This document shows positions 24,114 through 32,309 of a DNA stretch of 45,192 nucleotides, piece after piece. The notes under the pieces are model-generated. The model had not been told where the DNA came from. It did not search any database and saw only the letters and a program-made list of their open reading frames with translations. The translations under genes were made by a program, and so were the position numbers. The stretch comes from an uncultured Bacteroidales bacterium (lineage in GTDB: Bacteria; Bacteroidota; Bacteroidia; Bacteroidales; Paludibacteraceae): positions 1 to 45,192 of the forward strand of contig ONHW01000020.1 in assembly GCA_900317745.1 (NCBI GenBank), read 5' to 3'. Position 1 is the first letter of the stretch. Each line of letters starts with the position of its first letter.

Positions 24114-25012
24114 GACGCCGATTACTCATAATATTGCTTTCACTGAGCACCATTGCACACGCTGAACATATCTTCGAGGCAGGTGTGCATGGAGGCGTTG
24201 CTGGTTGGAACGCCGAGTTGGACTACATCTCAGCACGTGCCGGCTTCAACGCTGGTGCACATCTGTATTACGACTTGCTGTCTGACTATATTATCGGTTT
24301 CCGCACCGGCATAACGCTGGATTGTTACACCGCCGGACTCACGAAGGCAGGCTACGAAGATACCTACTCCACCATGGATGTGGACAACCAGCGCATGGAA
24401 ATCAGTTATACCATTCGCTCCCTAAGCGAACAATACACAACGTGGGCGGCAGGCATACCGCTGCAATTGGCATGGAGTTATGATCAGTTTGTGCTATTTA
24501 CCGGTGCTAAAGCTGTCTTCCCGCTATCATGTCGGTGGCAACAGCGTGTTGATAACGCCGCATTGTCGGTCTATTATCCTAAATATGACAACCGCATTGA
24601 GGATTCCTACCCCTTGGCTGCGTCAAGAGATTTCAGCATGACGAATGCAGGCAAAATGGCACAACCCAAAGTGCAATGGTGGCTCTCGTTGGAGCTGAAC
24701 TATACCATACCTTTGCAACTATTGTCACGCAAATGCATGGCAAACATCATGGTTGGATTGTACTTCGACTACTGCTTGTCGAACCTGACGCCTGAACATA
24801 GCGATGCACGAAGTATGATAATGCTCACGGACACACGCGACGGATTTCCGCTGCAACGGTTGCTTACTCCTGTCATAAACAGCAACCGGCAAAGAACACC
24901 GCTTGTCAATGCTTACAACCCTTACAATTTCGGAATAAAAGTCTCATACGCCATTTCATCATACAAACCCAAGCGACGCAAATATTCACCTTCCTGTGGG
25001 TGCATGAGGTAA
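24110..25012 (+). CDS. Outer-membrane beta-barrel protein coupled to the large surface protein
   Basis: This 300-residue protein has a signal peptide MRRRLLIILLSLSTIAHA and then a beta-barrel-like pattern of alternating hydrophobic and polar residues with aromatic girdles (GVHGGVAGWNAELDYISARAGFNAGAHLYYDLL; FGIKVSYAIS near the end). It resembles PorT/outer-membrane-beta-barrel families. ATG at 24110 overlaps the upstream stop as ATGA, implying coupled translation. A barrel co-expressed with a T9SS-type cargo may anchor it or serve its export. A terminator follows at 25073-25107. Confidence 0.65.
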   Translation: MRRRLLIILLSLSTIAHAEHIFEAGVHGGVAGWNAELDYISARAGFNAGAHLYYDLLSDYIIGFRTGITLDCYTAGLTKAGYEDTYSTMDVDNQRMEISYTIRSLSEQYTTWAAGIPLQLAWSYDQFVLFTGAKAVFPLSCRWQQRVDNAALSVYYPKYDNRIEDSYPLAASRDFSMTNAGKMAQPKVQWWLSLELNYTIPLQLLSRKCMANIMVGLYFDYCLSNLTPEHSDARSMIMLTDTRDGFPLQRLLTPVINSNRQRTPLVNAYNPYNFGIKVSYAISSYKPKRRKYSPSCGCMR

Positions 25013-25072
25013 ACGTATCTCGCTGTTTGACTGGTTGAGGCAATCGCACTTTTTACGCAGTGAGCGTTGCAT

Positions 25073-25107
25073 AATTCCCGCTATCGAATGGTTGCGGGAA
25101 TTTTTTT
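25073..25107 (+). terminator. Intrinsic terminator
   Basis: Arms AATTCCCGC (25073-25081) and GCGGGAATT (25094-25102) run into seven T residues (25101-25107). This ends the surface-protein operon and separates it from the bactofilin promoter. Confidence 0.85.
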
Positions 25108-25117
25108 GGCACGAAAA

Positions 25118-25149
25118 TTTGCAAATGTCAAAAAGTTTTTGTAAATTTG
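25118..25149 (+). promoter_or_regulatory. Bacteroidota-type promoter for the bactofilin gene
   Basis: TTTG (25118-25121), 20 bases, TAAATTTG (25142-25149). The start codon at 25177 is 27 bases beyond the -7 box. Confidence 0.75.
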
Positions 25150-25176
25150 CAGGCGCAAAAATGCGTAAATACAGTT

Positions 25177-25569
25177 ATGTTTAATCTATTCAACACAAAT
25201 ATGGCAAATCCAACACAACAATCCGGTACGATGTACAATGCTATCACGTCCGGAAGCAAGATCATCGGTACGATCATCGCGGACGGTGATATCCGCATCG
25301 ACGGCACCGTAGAAGGCGAAATGCAGTGTGCAGGCAAGGTAGTAATAGGCGAGAAAGGTCTGATCAAGGGCACCGTATCCTGCCAGAACGCAGAGATAAT
25401 GGGTACGCTGGATGGCAAGATCGTCAACAGCCAGACCCTGGCGCTGCGTGCGACAGGAAAGATCAAAGGCGAGGTGCAGACCCAGACGCTGATCGTTGAA
25501 CCGAACGCACAGTTCAACGGCTCGTGCCAAATGCCGGCAACACAGAGCAAACCTGCCACAGGGAAATAA
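25177..25569 (+). CDS. Bactofilin-family cytoskeletal protein
   Basis: This 130-residue polymer-forming protein has the short right-handed beta-helix pattern of bactofilins: GSKIIGTIIADGDIRIDGTVEGEMQCAGKVVIGEKGLIKGTVSCQNAEIMGTLDGKIV, repeating every 17-18 residues, with short polar ends. Bactofilins assemble without nucleotide into filaments or sheets at the membrane and organise wall enzymes or polarity. ATG at 25177 (MFNLFN) or 25201 (MANPTQ) could be the start; an upstream TTG at 25147 overlaps the -7 box and is unlikely. DUF1015 follows at 77 bases. Confidence 0.88.
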   Translation: MFNLFNTNMANPTQQSGTMYNAITSGSKIIGTIIADGDIRIDGTVEGEMQCAGKVVIGEKGLIKGTVSCQNAEIMGTLDGKIVNSQTLALRATGKIKGEVQTQTLIVEPNAQFNGSCQMPATQSKPATGK

Positions 25570-25646
25570 AAACGAACACGGAAACATACGGAATATACAT
25601 TACTCTGTGAAAATCCGTGAAAGTCCGTGTAGAATAAAATCAGATT

Positions 25647-26978
25647 ATGCGAATCAAACCATTCAGGGGTATACGTCCCCCAAAGGCGCTTGCCAAGCAG
25701 GTGAGCAGCCGTCCGTACGACGTACTGGATTCAGCGGAAGCCCGCGCCGAGGCAGCGGGTAACCCGATGTCGTTATACCATATCATCAAGCCGGAGATCA
25801 ACTTCGAGCCCATGGCTGACGAACACGATCCGCGCGTATATGAGAAAGCGGCGGAGCAGTTTAGGCTGTTCAAGGACAAAGGCTGGCTGGTACAGGACGA
25901 GCAGGAGCGGTACTACGTGTATGCCCAAACTATCCCTGACGGTCACCCGCTGGCGGTGAACGGCAAAGGTCGTACGCAGTATGGATTGGTAGTGGCTGCG
26001 TGGGTGGACGACTATTTGGAAGGTCGCATCAAGAAACACGAGCTGACGCGTCGCGACAAAGAGGACGATCGTATGCGACATGTGCGTGTGAACAACGCGA
26101 ACATCGAGCCGGTGTTCTTCGCCTACCCTCACCGCAGCGATCTGGACGCTATCGTTGCCCGCGTGACGAGCACAGAGCCTGAGTATGATTTCGTGTCGGA
26201 TCATGACGGTTTTCGCCACACGCTGTGGGTGATCAGCGATCCGGCTACGATAGCCACGATCACACGCATCGTTGGAGATATACCTGCGATGTACATCGCT
26301 GACGGTCACCACCGCAGTGCAGCCGCAGCACGAGTGTGTCAGGAATTAAAGGAAGAGAGAAGACAGACCGCTGGAAGCACCCCACAGCATGTTATTTGTG
26401 GGGACCCCGCTACGCTGACAGAAGAGAGAAACCAGATGCCTGAGTATGAGTTCTTTCTGGCAGTATGCTTCCCCGACAACCAACTCTATGTGATGGATTA
26501 TAACCGCGTGGTGCGCGACCTGAACGGCCTGACTCCCGAGGAGTTCCTGCAGAAGTTGGAGCAAAACTTCCTGGTGGAGGACAAAGGCACAGCCATCTAC
26601 CGTCCGGAAGCATTGCACACGTTTGCGTTGTACATGGCAGGCAAGTGGTACAAACTGACTGCCAAACCCGGCACGTACACCGATGATCCGATAGGCGTGC
26701 TGGATGTGACCGTATCGAGCAACCTGATACTGGATCAACTGCTCGGTATCAAAGACCTCCGTTCGGACAAACGTATCGACTTCGTGGGCGGCATACGCGG
26801 CCTGCAAGCCTTACAAGACCGTGTGGACAGCGGCGAGATGGCTATGGCGCTGGCACTCTACCCCGTGACCATGCAGCAGATCATCGACATAGCCGACAGC
26901 GGCAACATTATGCCGCCTAAGACCACATGGTTCGAACCCAAACTCAGGAGCGGACTCGTGATACATGAGTTGGGTTGA
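25647..26978 (+). CDS. DUF1015 family protein with a repeat-derived insert
   Basis: This 443-residue protein matches DUF1015 throughout: IKPFRGIRPPKALAKQVSSRPYDVLDSAEAR at the start, YVYAQTIPDGHPLAVNGKGRTQYGLV, IADGHHRSAAAARVC (the conserved DGHHR motif) and DNQLYVMDYNRVVRDLNGLTPEEF. The biochemical role is not established; in Bacteroidota such genes often lie near serine biosynthesis genes. Residues about 236-262 (EERRQTAGSTPQHVICGDPATLTEER) are encoded by dispersed DNA repeats (26352-26430) inserted where the family has a short loop. The stop codon lies in a GGGTTGAGAGTT repeat that recurs at 27021. Confidence 0.85.
   Translation: MRIKPFRGIRPPKALAKQVSSRPYDVLDSAEARAEAAGNPMSLYHIIKPEINFEPMADEHDPRVYEKAAEQFRLFKDKGWLVQDEQERYYVYAQTIPDGHPLAVNGKGRTQYGLVVAAWVDDYLEGRIKKHELTRRDKEDDRMRHVRVNNANIEPVFFAYPHRSDLDAIVARVTSTEPEYDFVSDHDGFRHTLWVISDPATIATITRIVGDIPAMYIADGHHRSAAAARVCQELKEERRQTAGSTPQHVICGDPATLTEERNQMPEYEFFLAVCFPDNQLYVMDYNRVVRDLNGLTPEEFLQKLEQNFLVEDKGTAIYRPEALHTFALYMAGKWYKLTAKPGTYTDDPIGVLDVTVSSNLILDQLLGIKDLRSDKRIDFVGGIRGLQALQDRVDSGEMAMALALYPVTMQQIIDIADSGNIMPPKTTWFEPKLRSGLVIHELG
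26352..26430. repeat. Composite repeat inside DUF1015, including a GGGGACCCC hairpin
   Basis: AGAAGACAGACCGCT on the left, then a hairpin-type element at 26378-26409 (CACCCCAC … GTGGGGACCCCG), then CTACGCTGACAGAAGAGAG. It combines the two dispersed families also seen at 15547, 17474, 18083, 18254 and 44085-44172, and is translated in frame. Confidence 0.85.
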
Positions 26979-27042
26979 GAGTTGAGCGACATTCCCCGGC
27001 CCCATCCCAGAAGGGGAGGTGGGTTGAGAGTTTAGAGTTTAG
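26972..27042. repeat. Direct-repeat-flanked palindrome and TTTAGAG heptamers
   Basis: GGGTTGAGAGTT occurs at 26972-26983 and 27021-27032, flanking a degenerate palindrome (26991-27025) related to 16279-16313. Two TTTAGAG heptamers follow. The first direct repeat contains the DUF1015 stop codon. Confidence 0.75.
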
Positions 27043-27063
27043 AGTAGTTAATAAAGTAGATAG

Positions 27064-29133
27064 TTGAAAAGTTATAACTTTTATATATTCGTATTGTTGG
27101 CTGCATTGCTGTGCTCATGCAGCATACAGAAGCGTGTGAAGAAAGCCGACAAGAAGTACGAGATCGGCGAATACTACGATGCCGCTCAGATCTACAAGCA
27201 GTGCAACAAACGTATCAATGCCAAGAAGCAACGCGAACTCAAGGCACATGTCAGTTTTCGCCAAGGTGAGTGCTGCCGTATACTGAACGACACCAAAGCC
27301 GTTAGCGCCTACGCCGCAGCAATCAAGTACAAGTACCCGGACAGCATCGTGTATCTGCGTCACGCCGAGGCACTGATGTACCAAGGCAAGTATAAGGATG
27401 CGGAGAAGTCGTTCACAACCTATCTGGAGTCGCACCCCGACGATTACCATGCACAAGCCGGCGTGTATGCCTGCCAGAAAGTAGGCGAGTGGAAGACCGT
27501 TCCCTCGCGCTACAAGGTGCAGGTAGCAAAGGATTTTGCTGCCAAGCGTTCGTCAAGTTTCGCACCGGCATTCATCGGCGACAATCCTGATGCGCTGATG
27601 TTCACCACCAACCGGCAGGAGCGCACCAAAGGCAAGCAGAAGAAAACCGTTCGTCCGAGTCCCGTGACCGGTCAGCAGTTGTTCAAACTCTACTCAGCCC
27701 GCAAGAACGCCTCGGGTAAGTGGGAGGACATCGAGCCTGCCGAAGGGTTGTACGGCGAGCAAGAGGCAGACGCAAAAGCCGAGAACGACAGCACATCCAA
27801 CGGCAAAGCCGCACCGGCTGAGATGGGCGTGTGCTGCTTCAGCCGTGACGGCAAAACGATGTACTTCACCTACTCGCGGCCGGTGAACGGTCAGGATCTG
27901 GGCGCACGCATCTACACCTCAACCCGCGCTTCGGGCGAGTGGAGCGAACCGCAGGAGCTGGTGCTGTTCAAGGACAGCAGCATAACCGTAGGTCATCCCG
28001 CACTGAACGCCACGGGCGACACGCTGTATTTCGTATCCGATGCACCGGGAGGTTATGGCGGCAAGGATATATGGTTTGCGGAGTACGACGGCACAGAGTG
28101 GTCAATGCCCATCAACTTGGGCAAGCAGATCAACACCTCCGGCGAGGAGCTCTACCCCACCATACGCAACAACGGCACACTATACTTCGCCTCCACCGGT
28201 CACCCGGGCTACGGCGGATTGGATATCTTCAAAGCCGAGCGCGACACAACAGCCGTGGACAGCATTAGCGGCCTAGGTTGGGCGGTATATAACATGGGCG
28301 CACCGTTCAACACCAACGGCGACGATTTCGGTATAACGTTTGCCGGCAACGAGGAGCAGGGCTTCTTCTCCTCCAACCGCGGACAGCGAAAAGGACTCGA
28401 TCTGCTGTACAGTTTCATCCTGCCGGAGATGGAGTTCATCGTAGAAGGCACGGTGGCTGACAACAACGGCGAGCCGATAGCCGACGCCTCGATCCGTCTG
28501 GTGGGAAACAACGGCACGAACACCAAGCTGCAGGTTCGCCGCGACGGCACGTACAAGATCAAACTGCAAAAGGACACGAAGTACGTCATGCTCGGCACGG
28601 CACGAGGCTACCTGAACCAGAAGCAGGAGCTGAACACTCTCGGGCTGAAGGACAGCAAGACCTATACGCAGGACTTTACCCTGTCGCCTATCAGCAAGCC
28701 CGTAACGATGGATAATATCTTCTACGAGTTCGGCAAGTGGGATCTGACACCAGCCTCGGAGACAGGTCTTGCATCGCTCGTCAAACTGCTGAGCGATAAC
28801 CCGAACATCACCATCGAGCTCTCCGCCCACACCGACTATATAGGCAACGACGCAGCGAACAAAGAACTATCCGCCAAACGTGCACAGAGCGTAGTGAACT
28901 ACCTGATCAGCCACGGCATAGAACGCGAGCGACTGACGCCAGTGGGCTACGGCGAGGAGAAACCTGTGGTGGCGGACGCAGCGCTGCACCAGAAGTACAA
29001 GTTTATTCCTGTTGATCAGGAGCTGACCGAAGAGTTCATCACCACCCTCAATGCCGAGCAGCAAGACATCTGCAACCAGATCAACCGCCGCACGGAATTC
29101 AAGGTGCTACGGACAACGTATAAGTTGTACTAA
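27064..29133 (+). CDS. porE: PorE-like OmpA-family lipoprotein (TPR, PD40 propeller, CRD, OmpA)
   Basis: This 689-residue outer-membrane lipoprotein has lipobox AALLCSC (C17 or C19). Its order of domains is that of PorE of the type IX secretion system: TPR repeats (about 25-145, [35 protein letters not shown]), a PD40/WD40-like propeller (about 160-440, with [21 protein letters not shown] and [18 protein letters not shown]), a carboxypeptidase regulatory domain (about 460-545) and an OmpA peptidoglycan-binding domain (about 565-689, [25 protein letters not shown]). It starts with TTG at 27064, as no ATG precedes the signal peptide. It would tie the T9SS core to peptidoglycan, in line with the T9SS-like cargo upstream. 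Confidence 0.8.
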   Translation: MKSYNFYIFVLLAALLCSCSIQKRVKKADKKYEIGEYYDAAQIYKQCNKRINAKKQRELKAHVSFRQGECCRILNDTKAVSAYAAAIKYKYPDSIVYLRHAEALMYQGKYKDAEKSFTTYLESHPDDYHAQAGVYACQKVGEWKTVPSRYKVQVAKDFAAKRSSSFAPAFIGDNPDALMFTTNRQERTKGKQKKTVRPSPVTGQQLFKLYSARKNASGKWEDIEPAEGLYGEQEADAKAENDSTSNGKAAPAEMGVCCFSRDGKTMYFTYSRPVNGQDLGARIYTSTRASGEWSEPQELVLFKDSSITVGHPALNATGDTLYFVSDAPGGYGGKDIWFAEYDGTEWSMPINLGKQINTSGEELYPTIRNNGTLYFASTGHPGYGGLDIFKAERDTTAVDSISGLGWAVYNMGAPFNTNGDDFGITFAGNEEQGFFSSNRGQRKGLDLLYSFILPEMEFIVEGTVADNNGEPIADASIRLVGNNGTNTKLQVRRDGTYKIKLQKDTKYVMLGTARGYLNQKQELNTLGLKDSKTYTQDFTLSPISKPVTMDNIFYEFGKWDLTPASETGLASLVKLLSDNPNITIELSAHTDYIGNDAANKELSAKRAQSVVNYLISHGIERERLTPVGYGEEKPVVADAALHQKYKFIPVDQELTEEFITTLNAEQQDICNQINRRTEFKVLRTTYKLY

Positions 29134-29136
29134 TAT

Positions 29137-29156
29137 ATCAGCCAAGATTGGCTGAT
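29137..29156. repeat. 20-bp intergenic hairpin, copy 1
   Basis: ATCAGCCAAGATTGGCTGAT: 9-bp arms and a 2-base loop, 4 bases after the porE-like stop. Nearly identical copies lie at 32269-32288 and 37493-37512. Confidence 0.9.
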
Positions 29157-29171
29157 TCACCCTATACTGCA

Positions 29172-29966
29172 ATGAAACAATACTTAGAACTTTGCCAGCG
29201 TGTGCTCAACGAGGGCGTACAAAAGACCGACCGCACCGGCACAGGCACGATCAGCGTGTTCGGTCACCAGATGCGTTTTCACATGGCAGACGGTTTTCCG
29301 CTGCTAACTACGAAGAAACTGCACTTGAAGTCTATCATTTACGAACTGCTATGGTTCCTGCAGGGCGACACGAACGTCCGTTACCTGCAAGAGCACGGTG
29401 TGCGTATATGGAACGAATGGGCGGACGAGAACGGCGACCTGGGACCCGTATATGGCCATCAGTGGCGGTCGTGGCCCGACTACAAAGGCGGCACGATCGA
29501 CCAGATTAGCCGGGTGGTGGATATGATCCGCAAAACTCCCGACTCGCGCCGGCTGATTGTCAGCGCATGGAACGTGGCAGAAGTGGATACAATGGCTCTA
29601 CCGCCGTGCCACACCTTGTTCCAGTTCTATGTGGCGGACGGCAAACTCAGCCTGCAACTCTACCAGCGCAGCGCGGATATCTTCCTGGGTGTGCCGTTCA
29701 ACATTGCCTCCTACGCCCTGCTGCTGCAAATGATGGCACAGGTCACAGGATTGGAGTGCGGCGACTTTGTCCACACCTTCGGCGATGCACATATCTACCT
29801 CAACCATCTGGAGCAGGTACGTCTGCAACTCACCCGGGAGCCGAGACCGCTGCCAAAGATGCTGATCAACCCCGACGTGAAGTCGATCTTTGACTTCCAC
29901 TACGAAGATTTCACACTAACCGATTATAACCCGCACCCGCACATTGCGGGCGTGGTGGCAGTGTAG
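29172..29966 (+). CDS. thyA: Thymidylate synthase
   Basis: This 264-residue enzyme methylates dUMP to dTMP with methylenetetrahydrofolate. Length and numbering match E. coli ThyA: catalytic C146 in [12 protein letters not shown]21 region [29 protein letters not shown] and [12 protein letters not shown] at 29172 ([12 protein letters not shown]) is the family start; an upstream TTG at 29148 falls inside the 20-bp hairpin. Dihydrofolate reductase follows, which regenerates the folate consumed here. Confidence 0.97.
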   Translation: MKQYLELCQRVLNEGVQKTDRTGTGTISVFGHQMRFHMADGFPLLTTKKLHLKSIIYELLWFLQGDTNVRYLQEHGVRIWNEWADENGDLGPVYGHQWRSWPDYKGGTIDQISRVVDMIRKTPDSRRLIVSAWNVAEVDTMALPPCHTLFQFYVADGKLSLQLYQRSADIFLGVPFNIASYALLLQMMAQVTGLECGDFVHTFGDAHIYLNHLEQVRLQLTREPRPLPKMLINPDVKSIFDFHYEDFTLTDYNPHPHIAGVVAV

Positions 29967-29993
29967 TTCTATCTACTATCCGACTTTATTAAA

Positions 29994-30045
29994 CTTTCAA
30001 CTATAAACTGCTCTCAACACTAAACTCTAAACACTAAACAAAAAT
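29994..30045. repeat. Heptamer array (CTCTAAA / CACTAAA type) before folA
   Basis: CTTTCAA, CTATAAA, a 10-base break, then CACTAAA, CTCTAAA, CACTAAA and CAAAAAT, reaching the folA start codon at 30044. It is the complement of the TTTAGAG heptamers at 27026-27042. Confidence 0.75.
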
Positions 30046-30544
30046 GGTATCCATTATTGTAGCAATAGCTGAGAATTACGCTATCGGCAAGCAAGGCGGG
30101 CTGTTGTGTCACCTGCCGGCAGACCTGCAACACTTCAAGCAAATCACCCAAGGTCACACGGTGATCATGGGCGAACGAACCTATCTGTCGCTGCCCAAAC
30201 ACCCGCTGCCTAACCGCAAGAACATCGTGATCAGCGACAATCCTGCGTTTAATGATCCGCAGGCTATCGTGGTGCGTTCGATACCCGAGGCACTCAAGCA
30301 CGTGGATGCCAACGAAGAAGCGTTCATCATTGGCGGGGGAATGGTGTATAGGCAGTTCATGACGATTGCCGACAAACTGTATATCACCCATATCCACCAC
30401 ACGTGGCAAGATGCCGACACGTTCTTCCCCACGATTGAACCTGCTGTATGGCAACAAACCGCTGCCGAGCGCCACGAGGCAGACGAGAACAATCCCTACC
30501 CCTACACCTACGCTGAGTATGTGAGGAGATACAAGGCATTATAG
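30044..30544 (+). CDS. folA: Dihydrofolate reductase
   Basis: This 166-residue NADPH-dependent enzyme reduces dihydrofolate to tetrahydrofolate. Motifs: VAIAENYAIGKQGGLLCHLPADLQHFK (catalytic D in LPADL), VIMGERTYLSLP, NRKNIVIS, and FIIGGGMVYRQFM. It is 77 bases downstream of thyA, a common pairing. The bases before its ATG are a heptamer array without a Shine-Dalgarno sequence, as often in Bacteroidota. Confidence 0.96.
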   Translation: MVSIIVAIAENYAIGKQGGLLCHLPADLQHFKQITQGHTVIMGERTYLSLPKHPLPNRKNIVISDNPAFNDPQAIVVRSIPEALKHVDANEEAFIIGGGMVYRQFMTIADKLYITHIHHTWQDADTFFPTIEPAVWQQTAAERHEADENNPYPYTYAEYVRRYKAL

Positions 30545-30546
30545 GC

Positions 30547-30601
30547 TTTGAGTGCAAAGCACGGTCTTTCTTCTTTGAGTGAGTGCAGCGAACGGTCTTT
30601 C
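30547..30601. repeat. Two diverged repeats ending CGGTCTTTC after folA
   Basis: TTTGAGTGCAAAGCACGGTC plus TTTC (30547-30570) and TTTGAGTGAGTGCAGCGAAC plus GGTCTTTC (30574-30601). They look like distant relatives of the GGTCTGTCTTCT family. Confidence 0.55.
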
Positions 30602-30617
30602 GACTATCAACAGGTTT

Positions 30618-30633
30618 TGGCACGGTTATTGCA
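30618..30633 (+). promoter_or_regulatory. Sigma-54 promoter for the DUF4139 gene
   Basis: TGGCACG-GTTA-TTGCA is an exact match to the sigma-54 (RpoN) -24/-12 consensus TGGCACG-N4-TTGCW. Transcription should start near 30644, about 20 bases before the ATG at 30666. Such promoters need an AAA+ activator, so this gene is probably switched by a dedicated regulator encoded elsewhere. Confidence 0.7.
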
Positions 30634-30665
30634 ACGGTAGGAGAAAACACTAAAATTTCTGAATT

Positions 30666-32264
30666 ATGAAAAGATTGAGTATTGTATGTATAGCAGTGCT
30701 GAGTAGCATCTGCCTTTGGGCTGCGCCTTACACAGCCAAGATTGAGCACGTAACCGTGTTCACCAACGGTGCGGAGATTCAGCAGCGCGTGTCGCTGCCG
30801 TTGCAGGCTGGCGACAACACAGTGGTGATTGAGAACATTTCACCGAACATCAACGAGCAGTCGTTGCAGATAGCCTTGGGCGGCGGAGTGATCGTGCAGA
30901 ACTATGCTTTCTCGACCGACTATCTGAGTGCCGACAAGCGTAAGATGAACACCGCCGCACTGGAGGATAGCCTGAAAATGGCGCAGGACGCCCAGGCAGA
31001 TGCCGAGCGACGCATCAGCACGCTCACACAGATGCAAACGCTGCTGCAGGCTGGCGTCAACAGCAGCCTGACGGCTAACACGGGTGTCACCACTGCCACG
31101 ATTGACAAGAACCTGCAATATTTCCGCACCAACGCGCTCGAACTCGCCAAGCAACTGGACGCCACCAAGGCTGAAAAGGCTAACATCGACAAGCGCATCA
31201 AAGCCCTGCAACAGCAGATTCGCGAGACAGGCGGACTGAAGATCGGCAAATCGGGCATTGTTACCCTGCAGGTGAACTCACCCAAGAAGCAGACGATCAA
31301 CGCCGGAGTGACGTACTTCACATACACCGCACACTGGTTCGCAACCTACGACCTGAACATCACCGATCTGCACTCGCCTGTCGGGCTGGTAATGAAAGCC
31401 CATGTGACACAGACAACAGGATTGGATTGGAAGCAGGTCAGTCTGACTCTGTCCACCGGCTCACCCGCACGCAGCAATGCTGCACCCGAACTGGGCACAT
31501 GGTGGCTGCAGCAGCAACATAACGTGTACCGCAGTGCCAAAACAATGGCATTGGGCACTGCCAACTTCGCCGTGATGGATATGGCGGCAGAAGAAGATGT
31601 GGCATTCGAAGCACCGGCTGCATCTATTCAGAACTACGTAGCCCAGAGCGAGCAGGCACTGAGCGTGGAGTATGCAATCAGTCTGCCATACACCATTGAC
31701 GGCAATGGCAAGGAGCAGATCATAGCCCTGCAGGAGCGACAACTGAAAGACGTAACGTACAACTACTACGCCGCACCCGCTCTGGACGAGCAGGCGTATC
31801 TGGTAGCATACATCAACGGCTGGCAAGAGCAGCAACTGCCTGACGGCAGAGCCAACCTCACCTACGCAGGCACATATTTCGGCGAAACGATGCTTGCCGC
31901 CAACAGCAACGAGGCACGCGTACGACTCACACTGGGCGACGACAAACAGATCAAGATCAAACGCGAGAAAACCGCCCACAACAGCAAGACCAGCGGCAGC
32001 AACACACAAGTAACGTACACCTTCACCACAACCGTGCGAAACGACAAACGTGAGGCGATAAACCTCACCCTGAAAGACCGTTACCCCGTTAGTACAGCTA
32101 AAGAGATACAGGTTAGCGTGAGCGACAAGTGCACGCGCCCCACAACCGAGAACAAACAATCCGGCATACTCACCTACGAACTTAACCTCGCACCCGGTGA
32201 GACACGTACTATCGAGCTGAGTTACACCGTGAAGTACCCCAAAGATTGGAGAATAAACTTATAA
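30666..32264 (+). CDS. DUF4139/DUF4140 domain protein (mucoidy inhibitor A-like)
   Basis: This 532-residue exported protein has a signal peptide (1-18, SICLWA), an N-terminal DUF4140 domain (about 22-120, IEHVTVFTNGAEIQQRVSLPLQAGDNTVVIENIS), a central coiled coil (about 90-190), and a C-terminal DUF4139 domain (about 205-532, with WFATYDLNITDLHSPVGLVMKAHVTQTTGLDWKQVSLTLSTGSPARSN and a late LAPGETRTIELSYTVKYPKD). The family is widespread in Bacteroidota and of unknown function; one relative is named mucoidy inhibitor A. It is preceded by a sigma-54 promoter. Confidence 0.85.
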   Translation: MKRLSIVCIAVLSSICLWAAPYTAKIEHVTVFTNGAEIQQRVSLPLQAGDNTVVIENISPNINEQSLQIALGGGVIVQNYAFSTDYLSADKRKMNTAALEDSLKMAQDAQADAERRISTLTQMQTLLQAGVNSSLTANTGVTTATIDKNLQYFRTNALELAKQLDATKAEKANIDKRIKALQQQIRETGGLKIGKSGIVTLQVNSPKKQTINAGVTYFTYTAHWFATYDLNITDLHSPVGLVMKAHVTQTTGLDWKQVSLTLSTGSPARSNAAPELGTWWLQQQHNVYRSAKTMALGTANFAVMDMAAEEDVAFEAPAASIQNYVAQSEQALSVEYAISLPYTIDGNGKEQIIALQERQLKDVTYNYYAAPALDEQAYLVAYINGWQEQQLPDGRANLTYAGTYFGETMLAANSNEARVRLTLGDDKQIKIKREKTAHNSKTSGSNTQVTYTFTTTVRNDKREAINLTLKDRYPVSTAKEIQVSVSDKCTRPTTENKQSGILTYELNLAPGETRTIELSYTVKYPKDWRINL

Positions 32265-32268
32265 TACC

Positions 32269-32288
32269 GTCAGCCAAACTTGGCTGAC
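32269..32288. repeat. 20-bp intergenic hairpin, copy 2
   Basis: GTCAGCCAAACTTGGCTGAC: 9-bp arms and a 2-base loop, 4 bases after the DUF4139 stop and 21 bases before the next ATG. Confidence 0.9.
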
Positions 32289-32309
32289 AATACATCACCC
32301 CACTCAACA

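Noticed and set aside
25107-25123. TGGCACG … TTGCA, resembling a second sigma-54 promoter
   Set aside because: The spacer is 5 rather than 4 bases, so GG and GC are out of register, and the site overlaps a perfect Bacteroidota promoter.
29148-29171. TTG start for thyA
   Set aside because: It lies in the 20-bp hairpin; the ATG at 29172 gives the exact family length of 264 residues.
32280-32309. TTG start for the outer-membrane barrel gene
   Set aside because: It lies in the 20-bp hairpin and would put ten polar residues before a normal signal peptide.
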